A stretch of 64,000 bases of DNA from Streptomyces hygroscopicus (lineage in GTDB: Bacteria > Actinomycetota > Actinomycetes > Streptomycetales > Streptomycetaceae). Numbering within the stretch: position 1 is the first letter of the stretch; each line of letters begins with the position of its first letter. The translations under genes and the position numbers were made by a program. Under the pieces are notes generated by a model. That model was not told the origin of the DNA, made no database searches, and worked only from the letters and a program-made list of their open reading frames with translations. Of this stretch, positions 46,749 to 54,357 are shown in pieces. The stretch lies in NCBI GenBank assembly GCA_002021875.1, contig CP018627.1:3968001-4032000 (forward strand), given 5' to 3'.

Positions 46749-47608
46749 GAAAGCACCTCTCCATAGTTGTAGAACCCGCGCCCCGTCTTACGCCCCAGAT
46801 CACCGCGGCGCACCTTCTCCATCAGAAGTTCACAGGGCTCGAAGGTGGAATTTCCGGTCCGCTCGGCAAGCAGCCGAAGAGCGTCCGCGAGATTGTCGAG
46901 TCCGATCAGATCGGCGGTGCGCAGCGGGCCGGTCGGATGACCGAGGCAGCCGTGCATGAGCTGGTCCACGTCCTCGACACTCGCGGTGCCCTCGGCCACG
47001 ATGCGCGCCGCTTCATTGATCATGGGGTGCAGCAGCCTGCTGGTGACGAAGCCCGGCGCGTCACGCACGACGACCGTCTTCCGCCCCAGCCGGCCCAGCA
47101 GGGACAGGATCGCGGCCATGGCGTCCTCGCCGGTCTGCGGGCCGCGCACCACTTCCACCATCTCGATGAGATAGGACGGATTCATGAAGTGAACCCCGGC
47201 CAGTTCCGCGGGCCGCTGCACCGACTTCGCCAGTTCGGCGATGGGGATTCCCGAGGTGTTGGTGATCAGCGGGGTCCCGGCGGGGACCGTGCCGGAGAGG
47301 TCCGCCATGACCCGCGCCTTGAGCGCGGCGTCCTCGGTGATCGCCTCGATCACCACATCGGCGTCCGCGACATCGCCGCTGGACAGCGTCGTGGTCAAGG
47401 TCCCGGTGGCCTGGGAGGCGGGGAAGGCGCCCATGAACTGCCCGTGCCGCAGCAGTTGGGCGATTTCCGCTCGGGCGCTCTCCAGCACGTCACCCGAGAC
47501 ATCGACCAGCACGACATCGACCCCACGGCCCAGCGCGAGTGCGGTGATGTTGCGTCCCATTACCCCGGCGCCGACGACAGCGATCGTGTCCGATGCGGAA
47601 CCCGCCAT
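46745..47608 (-). CDS. fkbK: FkbK-like 3-hydroxyacyl-CoA dehydrogenase family protein
   Basis: A 287-residue NAD-dependent dehydrogenase: Rossmann motif IAVVGAGVMGRNITALALGRG, DADVVIEAITEDAALK, NTSGIPI, catalytic His in LAGVHFMNP, and the C-terminal GLDNLADALRLL and GRKTGRGFYNY. FkbK oxidises the ACP-bound glyceryl unit. I chose ATG 47608 with GGAGG just upstream, which restores the family N-terminus; the longer frame would add an unrelated cysteine-rich leader. It is the first gene of the cassette, so the promoter should lie in 47609-47740, where an AT-rich stretch (47707-47730) stands out. Confidence 0.9.
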   Translation of the reverse strand: MAGSASDTIAVVGAGVMGRNITALALGRGVDVVLVDVSGDVLESARAEIAQLLRHGQFMGAFPASQATGTLTTTLSSGDVADADVVIEAITEDAALKARVMADLSGTVPAGTPLITNTSGIPIAELAKSVQRPAELAGVHFMNPSYLIEMVEVVRGPQTGEDAMAAILSLLGRLGRKTVVVRDAPGFVTSRLLHPMINEAARIVAEGTASVEDVDQLMHGCLGHPTGPLRTADLIGLDNLADALRLLAERTGNSTFEPCELLMEKVRRGDLGRKTGRGFYNYGEVLS

Positions 47609-47980
47609 CCCCTGCCTCCAATCGTCACTCAGATGAGCGCGCCCCCGGTAGGGCGCACAACAAGTGAATGCCAACAGGAACGGCAGGCCCCTGTCTCTAT
47701 GGCACTTTCAGGTAAAAATACTAGGAGCGCGCGGCCGATGTCGATGGGGCGCAACCACCGCCGCCACCTCGGCGTCTTCACCTCGGTCCAGGGCGATCCG
47801 GACCACCCGCCGGCCGTCGCGGACGGCAATCACCAGCCCACGGGGCCGTTCACGTCGAAGAAGCCGCCGCTGGGACCGTCCGCCCGGAGCGTGGCGGCGC
47901 GCACGACGACCTTCGCGCCCTGCGATGGATGCTGTGTTCCGAGGCATGCCGCGGTGAACCGCGGGCCGGGACAGGAGGGT
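47609..47980. other. Gap between FkbK and TetR genes
   Basis: This 372-bp gap holds the probable promoter of the methoxymalonyl cassette (a locally AT-rich TAGTATTTTTACC-type stretch near 47715-47730 on the minus strand) and, further right, the truncated SDR tail annotated separately. Nothing else convincing is present. Confidence 0.45.
47830..47922 (-). pseudogene. C-terminal remnant of a short-chain dehydrogenase
   Basis: About 30 codons read GAKVVVRAATL, DGPSGGFF and DVNGPVGW before a stop, which is the typical C-terminal tail of SDR enzymes (late strand plus DGPTGGFF and a final PVPW-like end). No upstream SDR core is present: the preceding 58 bp lead directly into the stop of the TetR gene. 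Confidence 0.5.
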
Positions 47981-48646
47981 TCAGGCGCGCGGCAGCACGC
48001 CCAGGAGTGCCGAGGTGAAGGAGATCCGCAGAGCGTCACGCAGCTCCAGGTGGAGCACGCCGAGGGCAGGCTCGTCCGCGTAGGCGGCAAGGACGCTGGG
48101 CGGCGGCGGGACGTACGCCGACAGGGCACCCGCCGAGACCAGGCTCATCAGGCAGAACAGCTCCGCGCCGTCGCCGAGTTCGGGCACATGGCGGCGCACG
48201 AGCTCGGTCATGGCCGCGAGCCGCGCGAGGGTGGAACGCTTGTGCCGCTTGACCACCTCGACCGAGACGTTGTGCTCGAGGACGCCGCCCTGCGCGCCGA
48301 AGAGGTCGCACAGCACCACCCGGCCCGCCAGCGACCGACTGAGGATCTCGGCCAACTGGCCCGCCCGCACTTCCGGCGCCGCATGCGCCTCGATACCCGC
48401 GGCCAGCTCGTCCGCCAGCTCGGCGAGCCAGCTCTCCAGAAAAACGTCCAGCAGTTCGAGCAGCACCGCCTCGCGTGACTCGAAATACCGCAGGACGTTC
48501 GACTTGGCCAGGCCCACCCGCCGACTGAGCTCGTTGAGGCTCACCTCGGCTACGGGCATCTCGTCGAGCATCGCCGCCGCCGTGTCCAGGATCGCCCGGC
48601 GGCGGATCTCCCGCTGCTCCTCGCTTCGCGCTCGCTGAAATGTCAC
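47981..48646 (-). CDS. TetR-family transcriptional repressor
   Basis: A 221-residue TetR protein with helix-turn-helix at residues about 18-62 (ILDTAAAMLDEMPVAEVSLNELSRRVGLAKSNVLRYFESREAVLLELL) and a helical C-terminal half. It is divergent from an SDR gene across 100 bp that contain three AGACC-N3-GGTCT-type palindromes, so it most likely represses both itself and the SDR. A small-molecule inducer is expected. Confidence 0.9.
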   Translation of the reverse strand: MTFQRARSEEQREIRRRAILDTAAAMLDEMPVAEVSLNELSRRVGLAKSNVLRYFESREAVLLELLDVFLESWLAELADELAAGIEAHAAPEVRAGQLAEILSRSLAGRVVLCDLFGAQGGVLEHNVSVEVVKRHKRSTLARLAAMTELVRRHVPELGDGAELFCLMSLVSAGALSAYVPPPPSVLAAYADEPALGVLHLELRDALRISFTSALLGVLPRA

Positions 48647-48664
48647 GCCCTCACCCTAGCTTAA

Positions 48665-48733
48665 AGACCACTGGTCTCTTGACAGAAGACCGGCGGTCTC
48701 TTACGTTGATCCTCGTAACAGACCGATGGTTCT
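48665..48733 (+). promoter_or_regulatory. SDR promoter with three phased TetR operators
   Basis: Site 1 AGACCactGGTCT (48665-48677), site 2 AGACCggcGGTCT (48687-48699) and site 3 AGACCgatGGTTCT (48720-48733). Centres are about 22 and 33 bp apart, close to two and three helical turns. A promoter TTGACA (48679-48684), 17 bp, TACGTT (48702-48707) has site 2 between its -35 and -10 boxes, so repressor binding should block the polymerase. Confidence 0.8.
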
Positions 48734-48746
48734 TTAGGAGTGCGTC

Positions 48747-49670
48747 ATGACCGGCAACTGGACAGAGCAGCACATCCCCGATCAGCACGGCCGGGTGGCG
48801 ATCGTGACCGGCGCCAACACCGGACTGGGCTTCGAGACCGCCCGGATGCTCGCGGCGCGCGGGGCGGCGGTGGTTCTGGCGGTCCGCGACGTGGAGAAGG
48901 GCAAGCAGGCAGCCGCCCGCATCACCGGCGACGTCACCGTCCAGGCCCTCGACCTGGCCTCCTTGGACTCGATCCGGTCCGCGGCGGCCGACCTGCGCGC
49001 GGCCCACCCGCGCATCGACCTTCTGATCAACAACGCGGGCGTGATGTACACCCCGAGGCAGACCACCGCCGACGGCTTCGAGCTGCAGTTCGGCACCAAC
49101 CACCTCGGCCACTTCGCCCTGACCGGCCTGCTGCTGGACCGGCTCCTGCCCGTCCCCGGCTCCCGCGTCGTGACGGTCAGCAGCACCGGTCACCGCATCC
49201 GGGCCGCCATCCACTTCGACGACCTGCAGTGGGAGCGCTCGTACAGCCGCGTCGCCGCCTACGGCCAGGCCAAACTCGCCAACCTGATGTTCACGTACGA
49301 ACTGCAGCGCCGGCTCGCACCGCACGGCAACACGGTCGCGGTGGCCGCCCATCCCGGCGTGTCCAACACCGAGCTCGCCCGCAACACGCCCGCCGCGCTT
49401 CGCGTGCCCATCACCTGGCTCGCGCCGCTGCTCACCCAGAAGGCCGAGATGGGCGCCCTGCCCACGCTGCGCGCCGCCACCGATCCAGCCGTCACCGGCG
49501 GCGAGTACTACGGCCCCGGCAACCGGGGGGAGATCCGCGGCTACCCGAAGCTGGTCGCCTCCAGCCCCGACTCCCACGACCAGGCCGCCCAGCAGCGCCT
49601 GTGGACCGTCTCCGAGGAGCTCACCGGGGTGACATTCTCAGCGCTGACTCCACAGCGGAGGGATTCCTGA
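48747..49670 (+). CDS. Short-chain dehydrogenase (retinol-dehydrogenase-like)
   Basis: A 307-residue SDR: VAIVTGANTGLGFETARMLA, AVRDVEKG, LDLASLDSIR, LINNAGVMYTP, NHLGHFALTGLLLDRL, SRVVTVSSTGH, and the catalytic YGQAKLANLMFTYEL. Length and motifs match the large NADP-dependent SDR group. AGGAG lies 7 nt before the ATG. Control by the divergent TetR is expected from the three operators in its promoter. Confidence 0.9.
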   Translation: MTGNWTEQHIPDQHGRVAIVTGANTGLGFETARMLAARGAAVVLAVRDVEKGKQAAARITGDVTVQALDLASLDSIRSAAADLRAAHPRIDLLINNAGVMYTPRQTTADGFELQFGTNHLGHFALTGLLLDRLLPVPGSRVVTVSSTGHRIRAAIHFDDLQWERSYSRVAAYGQAKLANLMFTYELQRRLAPHGNTVAVAAHPGVSNTELARNTPAALRVPITWLAPLLTQKAEMGALPTLRAATDPAVTGGEYYGPGNRGEIRGYPKLVASSPDSHDQAAQQRLWTVSEELTGVTFSALTPQRRDS

Positions 49671-49749
49671 GGCCGCAACCGGATTCGAACCGGTGTGGAC
49701 CGGCCCCGGCGGACCTCGCCGGGACCGCCAAGCCGACGGTTCACCGGGG

Positions 49750-49908
49750 TCATAGGTCCGCACGGTCGCGGTGGTGCGGGCAGCGGCAGGGCGGGTACTG
49801 GCTGGACCGCAGGGGTTCGAGCTTGTCCTTGACCACGACGACCACCCTGCCCAGCTCCTGCGTCACGACCGCGCCGTCCGGCGAGACGCGGTAGACGCGC
49901 ATCGTCAT
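49750..49908 (-). CDS. Small hypothetical protein with C-terminal PPCRCP motif
   Basis: A 52-residue protein starting MTMRVYRVSPDGAVVTQEL and ending SSQYPPCRCPHHRDRADL. Small Streptomyces proteins with this layout (basic VYRV start, Pro-Cys-x-Cys-Pro end) are often found divergent to XRE/DUF397 regulator pairs, as here. The two cysteines and histidines could bind a metal. Function unknown. Confidence 0.6.
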   Translation of the reverse strand: MTMRVYRVSPDGAVVTQELGRVVVVVKDKLEPLRSSQYPPCRCPHHRDRADL

Positions 49909-50061
49909 CCGTGGGGCATTGGATTCGGTGTGTGAGAACACGTTGACCTGTCTTTCCGGTCGGCCAATTACGTTGTGTGCACATACCGTTGCGGTCCGGC
50001 GCGTAGGCTGGAAAGAGGCGACACGTCCCAGCCAAGATCGCGGGACAAGAGGGGATGCACG

Positions 50062-50928
50062 ATGCCGTTCCAGCCACGCGAACTGTTTCCCGACCGCTCC
50101 GCCCGCGACCTCTTCGGCGCGGAGATCCGCCGCCACCGCGAGAAGGCGGACATGTCGTTACGGCGACTGTCCGAGGTGCTGAACTACAGCAAATCGCACC
50201 TGGCCCGGATCGAGGCGGCGGAGTCCCTGCCGTACGACGACCTTCCGGCGAAGCTGGACGCGTGCTTCGGGACGGACGGGATGTTCGCACGGATCTATGC
50301 GCTGGCGAAGAACGAGCCGTTTCCGGGGAAGTACCGGCGGGCCGTTGAGGTCGAGAGCCGGGCGATCGTGATCGAGGAGTACGCGTGCGCCACCATCCCT
50401 GGGCTGCTCCAGACCGCTGAACTCGCGAGGGAGTCGCTACGGATCGGACACCGCCATGCTCCGGACGCGGAAATCGAGGCTCTGGTGAAGGCTCGCCTCG
50501 ACCGGCAGACACGGCTGGACCAGCCTCATCCGCCGGAGTGCTGGTTCATCGTCGATGAAGCGGCGTTGCGCCGCCCGGCGGGAGGCTCGGAGGTGATGCA
50601 GCGCCAGATGGAGTCCCTGCTTGAGCACGGGACACATCCGTACGTGACCCTTCAGGTGCTGCCGTTCAGTGCGGGCCACCATGTGGAAGCGGGCAACTCC
50701 CTCGTGCTCTACACGGTGCCGGACGAGCCAATGCTGGCCTACAAGGAAGGCAGTCGCTTTGGGACGATCATCGAAGATAAGGACGTAGTCGCAAAGCTCC
50801 GGAAGAACTACGATCTGCTACGGGCCATGGCCCTCTCACCCCGGGACTCCGAGGCGATGATCCGAGCTGCGATGAAGGACTGGACTCATGGCGACGACAC
50901 CGGACCTGAGCACCGCCGTCTGGCGTAA
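50062..50928 (+). CDS. XRE-family regulator with DUF5753 domain
   Basis: A 288-residue protein: helix-turn-helix (residues about 20-75: EIRRHREKADMSLRRLSEVLNYSKSHLARIEAAESLPYDDL) and a C-terminal DUF5753 sensor region (IVIEEYACATIPGLLQTAELAR, VDEAALRRPAGG, VTLQVLPFSAGHH). This is one of the many paired XRE/DUF397 regulators of Streptomyces, of the type that includes BldB/WhiJ-system partners. The ATG at 50062 lies downstream of an in-frame GTG that is less likely. It overlaps the DUF397 gene by 41 nt. Confidence 0.9.
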   Translation: MPFQPRELFPDRSARDLFGAEIRRHREKADMSLRRLSEVLNYSKSHLARIEAAESLPYDDLPAKLDACFGTDGMFARIYALAKNEPFPGKYRRAVEVESRAIVIEEYACATIPGLLQTAELARESLRIGHRHAPDAEIEALVKARLDRQTRLDQPHPPECWFIVDEAALRRPAGGSEVMQRQMESLLEHGTHPYVTLQVLPFSAGHHVEAGNSLVLYTVPDEPMLAYKEGSRFGTIIEDKDVVAKLRKNYDLLRAMALSPRDSEAMIRAAMKDWTHGDDTGPEHRRLA

Positions 50929-51097
50929 GAGCAGCTACAGCAACAACGACGGCGGCATCTGCGTCGAGGTCGCCGACAACCTCCCCGGCATCGTCCCCGT
51001 ACGCGACTCCAAGAACCCTGACGGCCCCACCCTCATATTCCCCAACGGCTCGTGGAGCGCCTTCATAGCGGGCCTGAAGAAGAAGGCAGGGATGTGA
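50888..51097 (+). CDS. DUF397 domain protein
   Basis: A 69-residue DUF397 protein: AVWRKSSYSNNDGGICVEVADNLPG, VPVRDSKNPDGPTLIF and a final W-x-x-F helix (GSWSAFIAGLK). Such proteins act as small partners or antagonists of the adjacent XRE regulator. It starts inside the regulator gene and ends overlapping the amidotransferase start by 4 nt (GTGA). Confidence 0.92.
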   Translation: MATTPDLSTAVWRKSSYSNNDGGICVEVADNLPGIVPVRDSKNPDGPTLIFPNGSWSAFIAGLKKKAGM

Positions 51098-51816
51098 GCC
51101 GCGTCCTCGTCGTCCGCAACGCGGAGCGCAGTGGTCCGGGGCGGTTCCTGCCGTGGTGGGCGGAGATGGGGCTGACGGTGGTCGAAACCGACGGCGCGTC
51201 GGCCCCCGCGTCCCCGGAGGGTTTCGACGCGGTGGTCCTGCTCGGTGGTGGCTTCCTGCCGGATGCCGACGCATACGCGCCCTGGCTACCGGCCGAACGG
51301 GAACTCACCCGGCGTGCCATCGCCGAGGGCATCCCGTTGCTGGGGATCTGCCTGGGGGCCCAGGTGCTCGCCGTCGCGGCGGGCGGGACAGTGCTCGGCG
51401 ATCACGGTCGGCCCGAACGGGGCTCCTGTGCTGTCCGGCTGAGGCCGGAAGCCGATGCCGACGCGCTGTTCGCCGGGGTACCGCGTGAGTTCCGGGCCAT
51501 TCAGAACCATCGTGACCAGATCACCGCGCTTCCCCCTGGTGCCGTCTGGCTCGCATCGAGCGACGCCTGTCCGGTGCAGGCGTTCCGGATGGGCGAGCGG
51601 GCCTGGGGCGTGCAGTTTCATCCGGAGGCGGGGGCGGACCGCCTCGTCGGCTGGGACGAAGCCGCCCTGGCCGACGCGGGCCTGGACCTGCGCGCGCTCC
51701 GGGCCGAGGCCGAGCGGGTCGAGCCGGAGTCCGTGCGTACGGCGCGGCGACTGGCGGCGAACTTCGCCGATGTGGTCCGCCAGGCCGCGGACGCGTCGCC
51801 GATCCGGGCCTCGTAG
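51094..51816 (+). CDS. Class I glutamine amidotransferase-like protein
   Basis: A 240-residue protein of the GATase1 family: nucleophile Cys in LLGICLGAQVLAVA, His-Glu of the triad in WGVQFHPEA. Free-standing members hydrolyse glutamine or act as gamma-glutamyl peptidases. The GTG at 51094 overlaps the DUF397 stop, an unusual coupling of this enzyme to an XRE/DUF397 pair. A start at 51052 is less likely because it would read through the DUF397 3' end. Confidence 0.88.
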   Translation: MSRVLVVRNAERSGPGRFLPWWAEMGLTVVETDGASAPASPEGFDAVVLLGGGFLPDADAYAPWLPAERELTRRAIAEGIPLLGICLGAQVLAVAAGGTVLGDHGRPERGSCAVRLRPEADADALFAGVPREFRAIQNHRDQITALPPGAVWLASSDACPVQAFRMGERAWGVQFHPEAGADRLVGWDEAALADAGLDLRALRAEAERVEPESVRTARRLAANFADVVRQAADASPIRAS

Positions 51817-51827
51817 GTCCGTGGGGC

Positions 51828-52592
51828 TCAGCGCAGCAGCAACTGAAGCCCGCCCAGCACCGTGGCCCCGATGACCAGCCGCTCGAAGAGCCGCTGATTG
51901 ATCCGGTCCACGCACGCCTTACCGATGTACGCACCGGGCAGCACGAAGAGCACCAGCAGCGCGTCCAGGAGCAGGGAGCGGCCGTCGATCAGGCCGAGGC
52001 CGACGCTGAAGGGCACCTTGGCGACGTTCACGATCAGGAAGAACCAGGCCGAGGTGCCCAGGAAACCCAGCTTCCGGAAACCGGCGGAGAGCAGGTAGAG
52101 CGACATCACGGGGCCGCCCGCGTTGGCCACCATCGTGGTGAAGCCGCCGAGCACACCGTACGAACCGGCCTTGAGCCGGGCGCCCGCCCCGTCCGCGTCG
52201 GGCGTCGCGGGGGCCTCCGCACGGGCCGCCGCGCGCCGCCGCCACACCGTGACCCCGGCCATCAGCAGCAGGATCGCCCCGATGGACGTCCGCACCTCCG
52301 CGTCCCCGGCCCAGAGCAAGAACACCGTGCCCACCACGACCCCGGCCGCGACCGCAGGGAACAGCCGCACCAGGGTCCCCCAGTGGGCGTGCCGCCGATA
52401 GGTGCGCACGGCGAGCAGGTCGCCGACGATCAGCAGGGGCAGCAGCACACCGGTCGACTCCCGGGCCGGAAGCACCGCCGCGAAGATCGCGAGGCTGACG
52501 GTATTGGCGCCGCTGACGGCGGTCTTCGAGAAGCCGACGAGTATGGATGCCGCCGCGAGCGCGGCGAACTCCCAGAGGGTAACGGTGTACAT
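51828..52592 (-). CDS. TauE/SafE-family sulfite/anion exporter-like permease
   Basis: A 254-residue permease with about eight membrane spans in two TauE repeats: ASILVGFSKTAVSGANTVSLAIFA in the first, GGFTTMVANAGGPVMSLYLLS in the second, the latter being a family hallmark. Substrates are sulfonates, sulfite or other small organic anions. It is convergent with the amidotransferase (11 bp gap) and 48 bp upstream of the Uma2 gene's stop. Confidence 0.9.
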   Translation of the reverse strand: MYTVTLWEFAALAAASILVGFSKTAVSGANTVSLAIFAAVLPARESTGVLLPLLIVGDLLAVRTYRRHAHWGTLVRLFPAVAAGVVVGTVFLLWAGDAEVRTSIGAILLLMAGVTVWRRRAAARAEAPATPDADGAGARLKAGSYGVLGGFTTMVANAGGPVMSLYLLSAGFRKLGFLGTSAWFFLIVNVAKVPFSVGLGLIDGRSLLLDALLVLFVLPGAYIGKACVDRINQRLFERLVIGATVLGGLQLLLR

Positions 52593-52640
52593 GCCACCGA
52601 ATGATTCCAGGCCACCGCAACCCCGCCGCGGCCAGGGACC

Positions 52641-53222
52641 TCAGCGCACCCAGCCCTGGAGCGGCTCGGTGTCGAGCGTGACGCCAATGGGCGCGGGCAG
52701 CGTAAGCGGCTTGCCGAACGGCACGGTCTTGGTGCTCTCGTACCGGACCCCGTCGGGCTCGCTGAACACGGTGACCTCACCGGCCTCCCGGTCGACCAGC
52801 AGATACACCGGGATGCCCGTCTCGGCGTAGGCGCGCGGCTTCTCCACTCGGTCCCTCCGGTCGGTGTCGGAGTCGTACGAGGTGACCTCCACGACCATCA
52901 GGACGGGATCGGCGTCGGCCCACTCCCCCTGGCCGACGAACGCGTCACCGTGGGCGAGGGTCCCGTCGGGGCGGGCGTGGCCGTTGCGGTACGTCTCGAC
53001 CTTGAGGCCCTGGTCATGCAGCCACAGGTCGGGATGGGCCTGAATGCAGATCCGCGCCAGCCACTGGATGATCCGCCCATGATCGCCATCCGGCACCGGC
53101 GTGACCCCGATCTTCCCGTTGATGAACTCCCACCGCACTCCCTCCGCCACGCGGGCCGCCAGCCGCGCGTACTCCTCGAACTCCTCCGGCAGCATCTGCG
53201 GACGATCGTGGGTCGCGGTCAT
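52641..53222 (-). CDS. Uma2-family putative endonuclease
   Basis: A 193-residue protein of the Uma2/DUF820 family (PD-(D/E)xK fold): RWEFINGKIGVTPVPDGDHGRII, PDLWLHDQGLKVETYRNGHARPDG, catalytic D-ExxT-type segment PVLMVVEVTSYDSDTDRRDRVEKPRAYAETGIPVYLLVD. GAAGGAGG precedes ATG 53222. These proteins are abundant in actinobacteria and have no settled role. Confidence 0.9.
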   Translation of the reverse strand: MTATHDRPQMLPEEFEEYARLAARVAEGVRWEFINGKIGVTPVPDGDHGRIIQWLARICIQAHPDLWLHDQGLKVETYRNGHARPDGTLAHGDAFVGQGEWADADPVLMVVEVTSYDSDTDRRDRVEKPRAYAETGIPVYLLVDREAGEVTVFSEPDGVRYESTKTVPFGKPLTLPAPIGVTLDTEPLQGWVR

Positions 53223-53304
53223 GACCGGGAGCCTCCTTCGGGTGCGGTGCGCTCTCAGCGTAGTCGTTCTCAGGGGCCACCACCTGTGAGACCAAGGTGC
53301 ACAC

Positions 53305-53469
53305 ATGGTGACAAGGCGAACCCGGGACGGGCTGCTGGAGCTGGTGGATTGGCTCCAGAGGGAGCACGGGCCGGTCACCGAGGAGGAGCGCGCCGCCGCT
53401 CAAGCAGAGCTGCGCGAGATCGACGCGGAACATGACCGGCGCCTGCGGGCGAGCTCGCCCGCAGGGTGA
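53305..53469 (+). CDS. Small antitoxin-like protein (54 residues)
   Basis: ATG 53305 to TGA 53469 encodes MVTRRTRDGLLELVDWLQREHG then PVTEEERAAAQAELREIDAEHDRRLRA. The pattern of a basic N-terminus and a VTEEExAAAxAELxxIDAEHxRR helix is typical of the C-terminal half of small type II antitoxins. No toxin gene follows: the AraC gene starts 11 bp later. It may be an orphan or truncated antitoxin. Confidence 0.55.
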   Translation: MVTRRTRDGLLELVDWLQREHGPVTEEERAAAQAELREIDAEHDRRLRASSPAG

Positions 53470-53479
53470 TACTGGCCGC

Positions 53480-54352
53480 ATGGGCAGCCACGAGTTCGTG
53501 CGGGCCGGGGCCGGGCTCGGGTGCGGGCTCGGTGGGATGGTGGTGACCGCCGTCGGCTATCGCTCCCAGGGGATACCGCCGACGTTGCACCGGGGGCTGC
53601 CCTCTCCCTATCTGACGCTGATCTTCTCCCTGGAGGGTCCCGTCGTCGGCGGTGTCACGCCCGAGCAGGCGCGGGGGCCCGGCGCCGCGCGGGAGGAGAT
53701 CGTCGTCGGCGGTCTGCACCAGCGACCGGCGTATATCGTCCAGCCCGGCCGGGAGGCCGGTTTGCAGCTCGCGGTGCATCCGCTGGCGGCGCGCACGCTG
53801 CTGGGGCTTCCGGCCGGGGCGCTCACCTCCGAGCTGGTCACCTCCGGGGCGGACGTGCTGGGAAAGCGGGCCGCCGAAATCCGGGAGCGGCTGTGTGAGC
53901 AGCGAACGTGGGCGGACCGGTTCGCCACGCTGGGCACGTATCTGCGGGAGCGCGCGGCGGCGGGCGAGGACGGGGCGCCGGTGCGGAGCGAGGTCGCCGA
54001 GGCGTGGACGTGGCTGGCCCGGCATCGCGGGGCCGGGACGCTGACGGGTCTGGCCGAGCATGTGGCGCTCAGCCCGCGCCGGCTGACCAGCGTGTTCCGG
54101 GCCGAGACGGGGCTGAGCCCCAAGCAGGCGGCGCGGCTGATGCGCTTCCAGCACGCCAGAAACACGGTGGTCCGGTCCGTGGCGGTGGGCCGGGCGCCGG
54201 ATCTGGCCCGGGTCGCCGCCGAATGCGGCTACTTCGACCACTCCCACCTGGTGCGCGACTTCCGTCAGTACACCGGAGTGAGCCCGACCGCCTGGCTGGC
54301 CGAAGAGTGCCGGAATATCCAAGCCGGGGGCCATCTCTACGGCGAAGAGTAG
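53480..54352 (+). CDS. AraC-family transcriptional regulator
   Basis: A 290-residue regulator with an N-terminal sensor region (SPYLTLIFSLEGPV, LAVHPLAARTLLGLPAG) and a C-terminal AraC double helix-turn-helix (residues about 195-285: GLAEHVALSPRRLTSVFRAETGLSPKQAARLMRFQHARN and VAAECGYFDHSHLVRDFRQYTGVSPTAWL). I chose ATG 53480, 10 nt after the small antitoxin gene. The VOC gene follows 6 bp downstream, a frequent AraC/VOC pair. Confidence 0.9.
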   Translation: MGSHEFVRAGAGLGCGLGGMVVTAVGYRSQGIPPTLHRGLPSPYLTLIFSLEGPVVGGVTPEQARGPGAAREEIVVGGLHQRPAYIVQPGREAGLQLAVHPLAARTLLGLPAGALTSELVTSGADVLGKRAAEIRERLCEQRTWADRFATLGTYLRERAAAGEDGAPVRSEVAEAWTWLARHRGAGTLTGLAEHVALSPRRLTSVFRAETGLSPKQAARLMRFQHARNTVVRSVAVGRAPDLARVAAECGYFDHSHLVRDFRQYTGVSPTAWLAEECRNIQAGGHLYGEE

Positions 54353-54357
54353 AGCCC

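Noticed and set aside
49678..49694. tRNA gene on the minus strand
   Set aside because: Only a T-arm can be formed. The upstream sequence gives no anticodon stem-loop or D-arm and no 5' acceptor strand that pairs with TGCGGCC.
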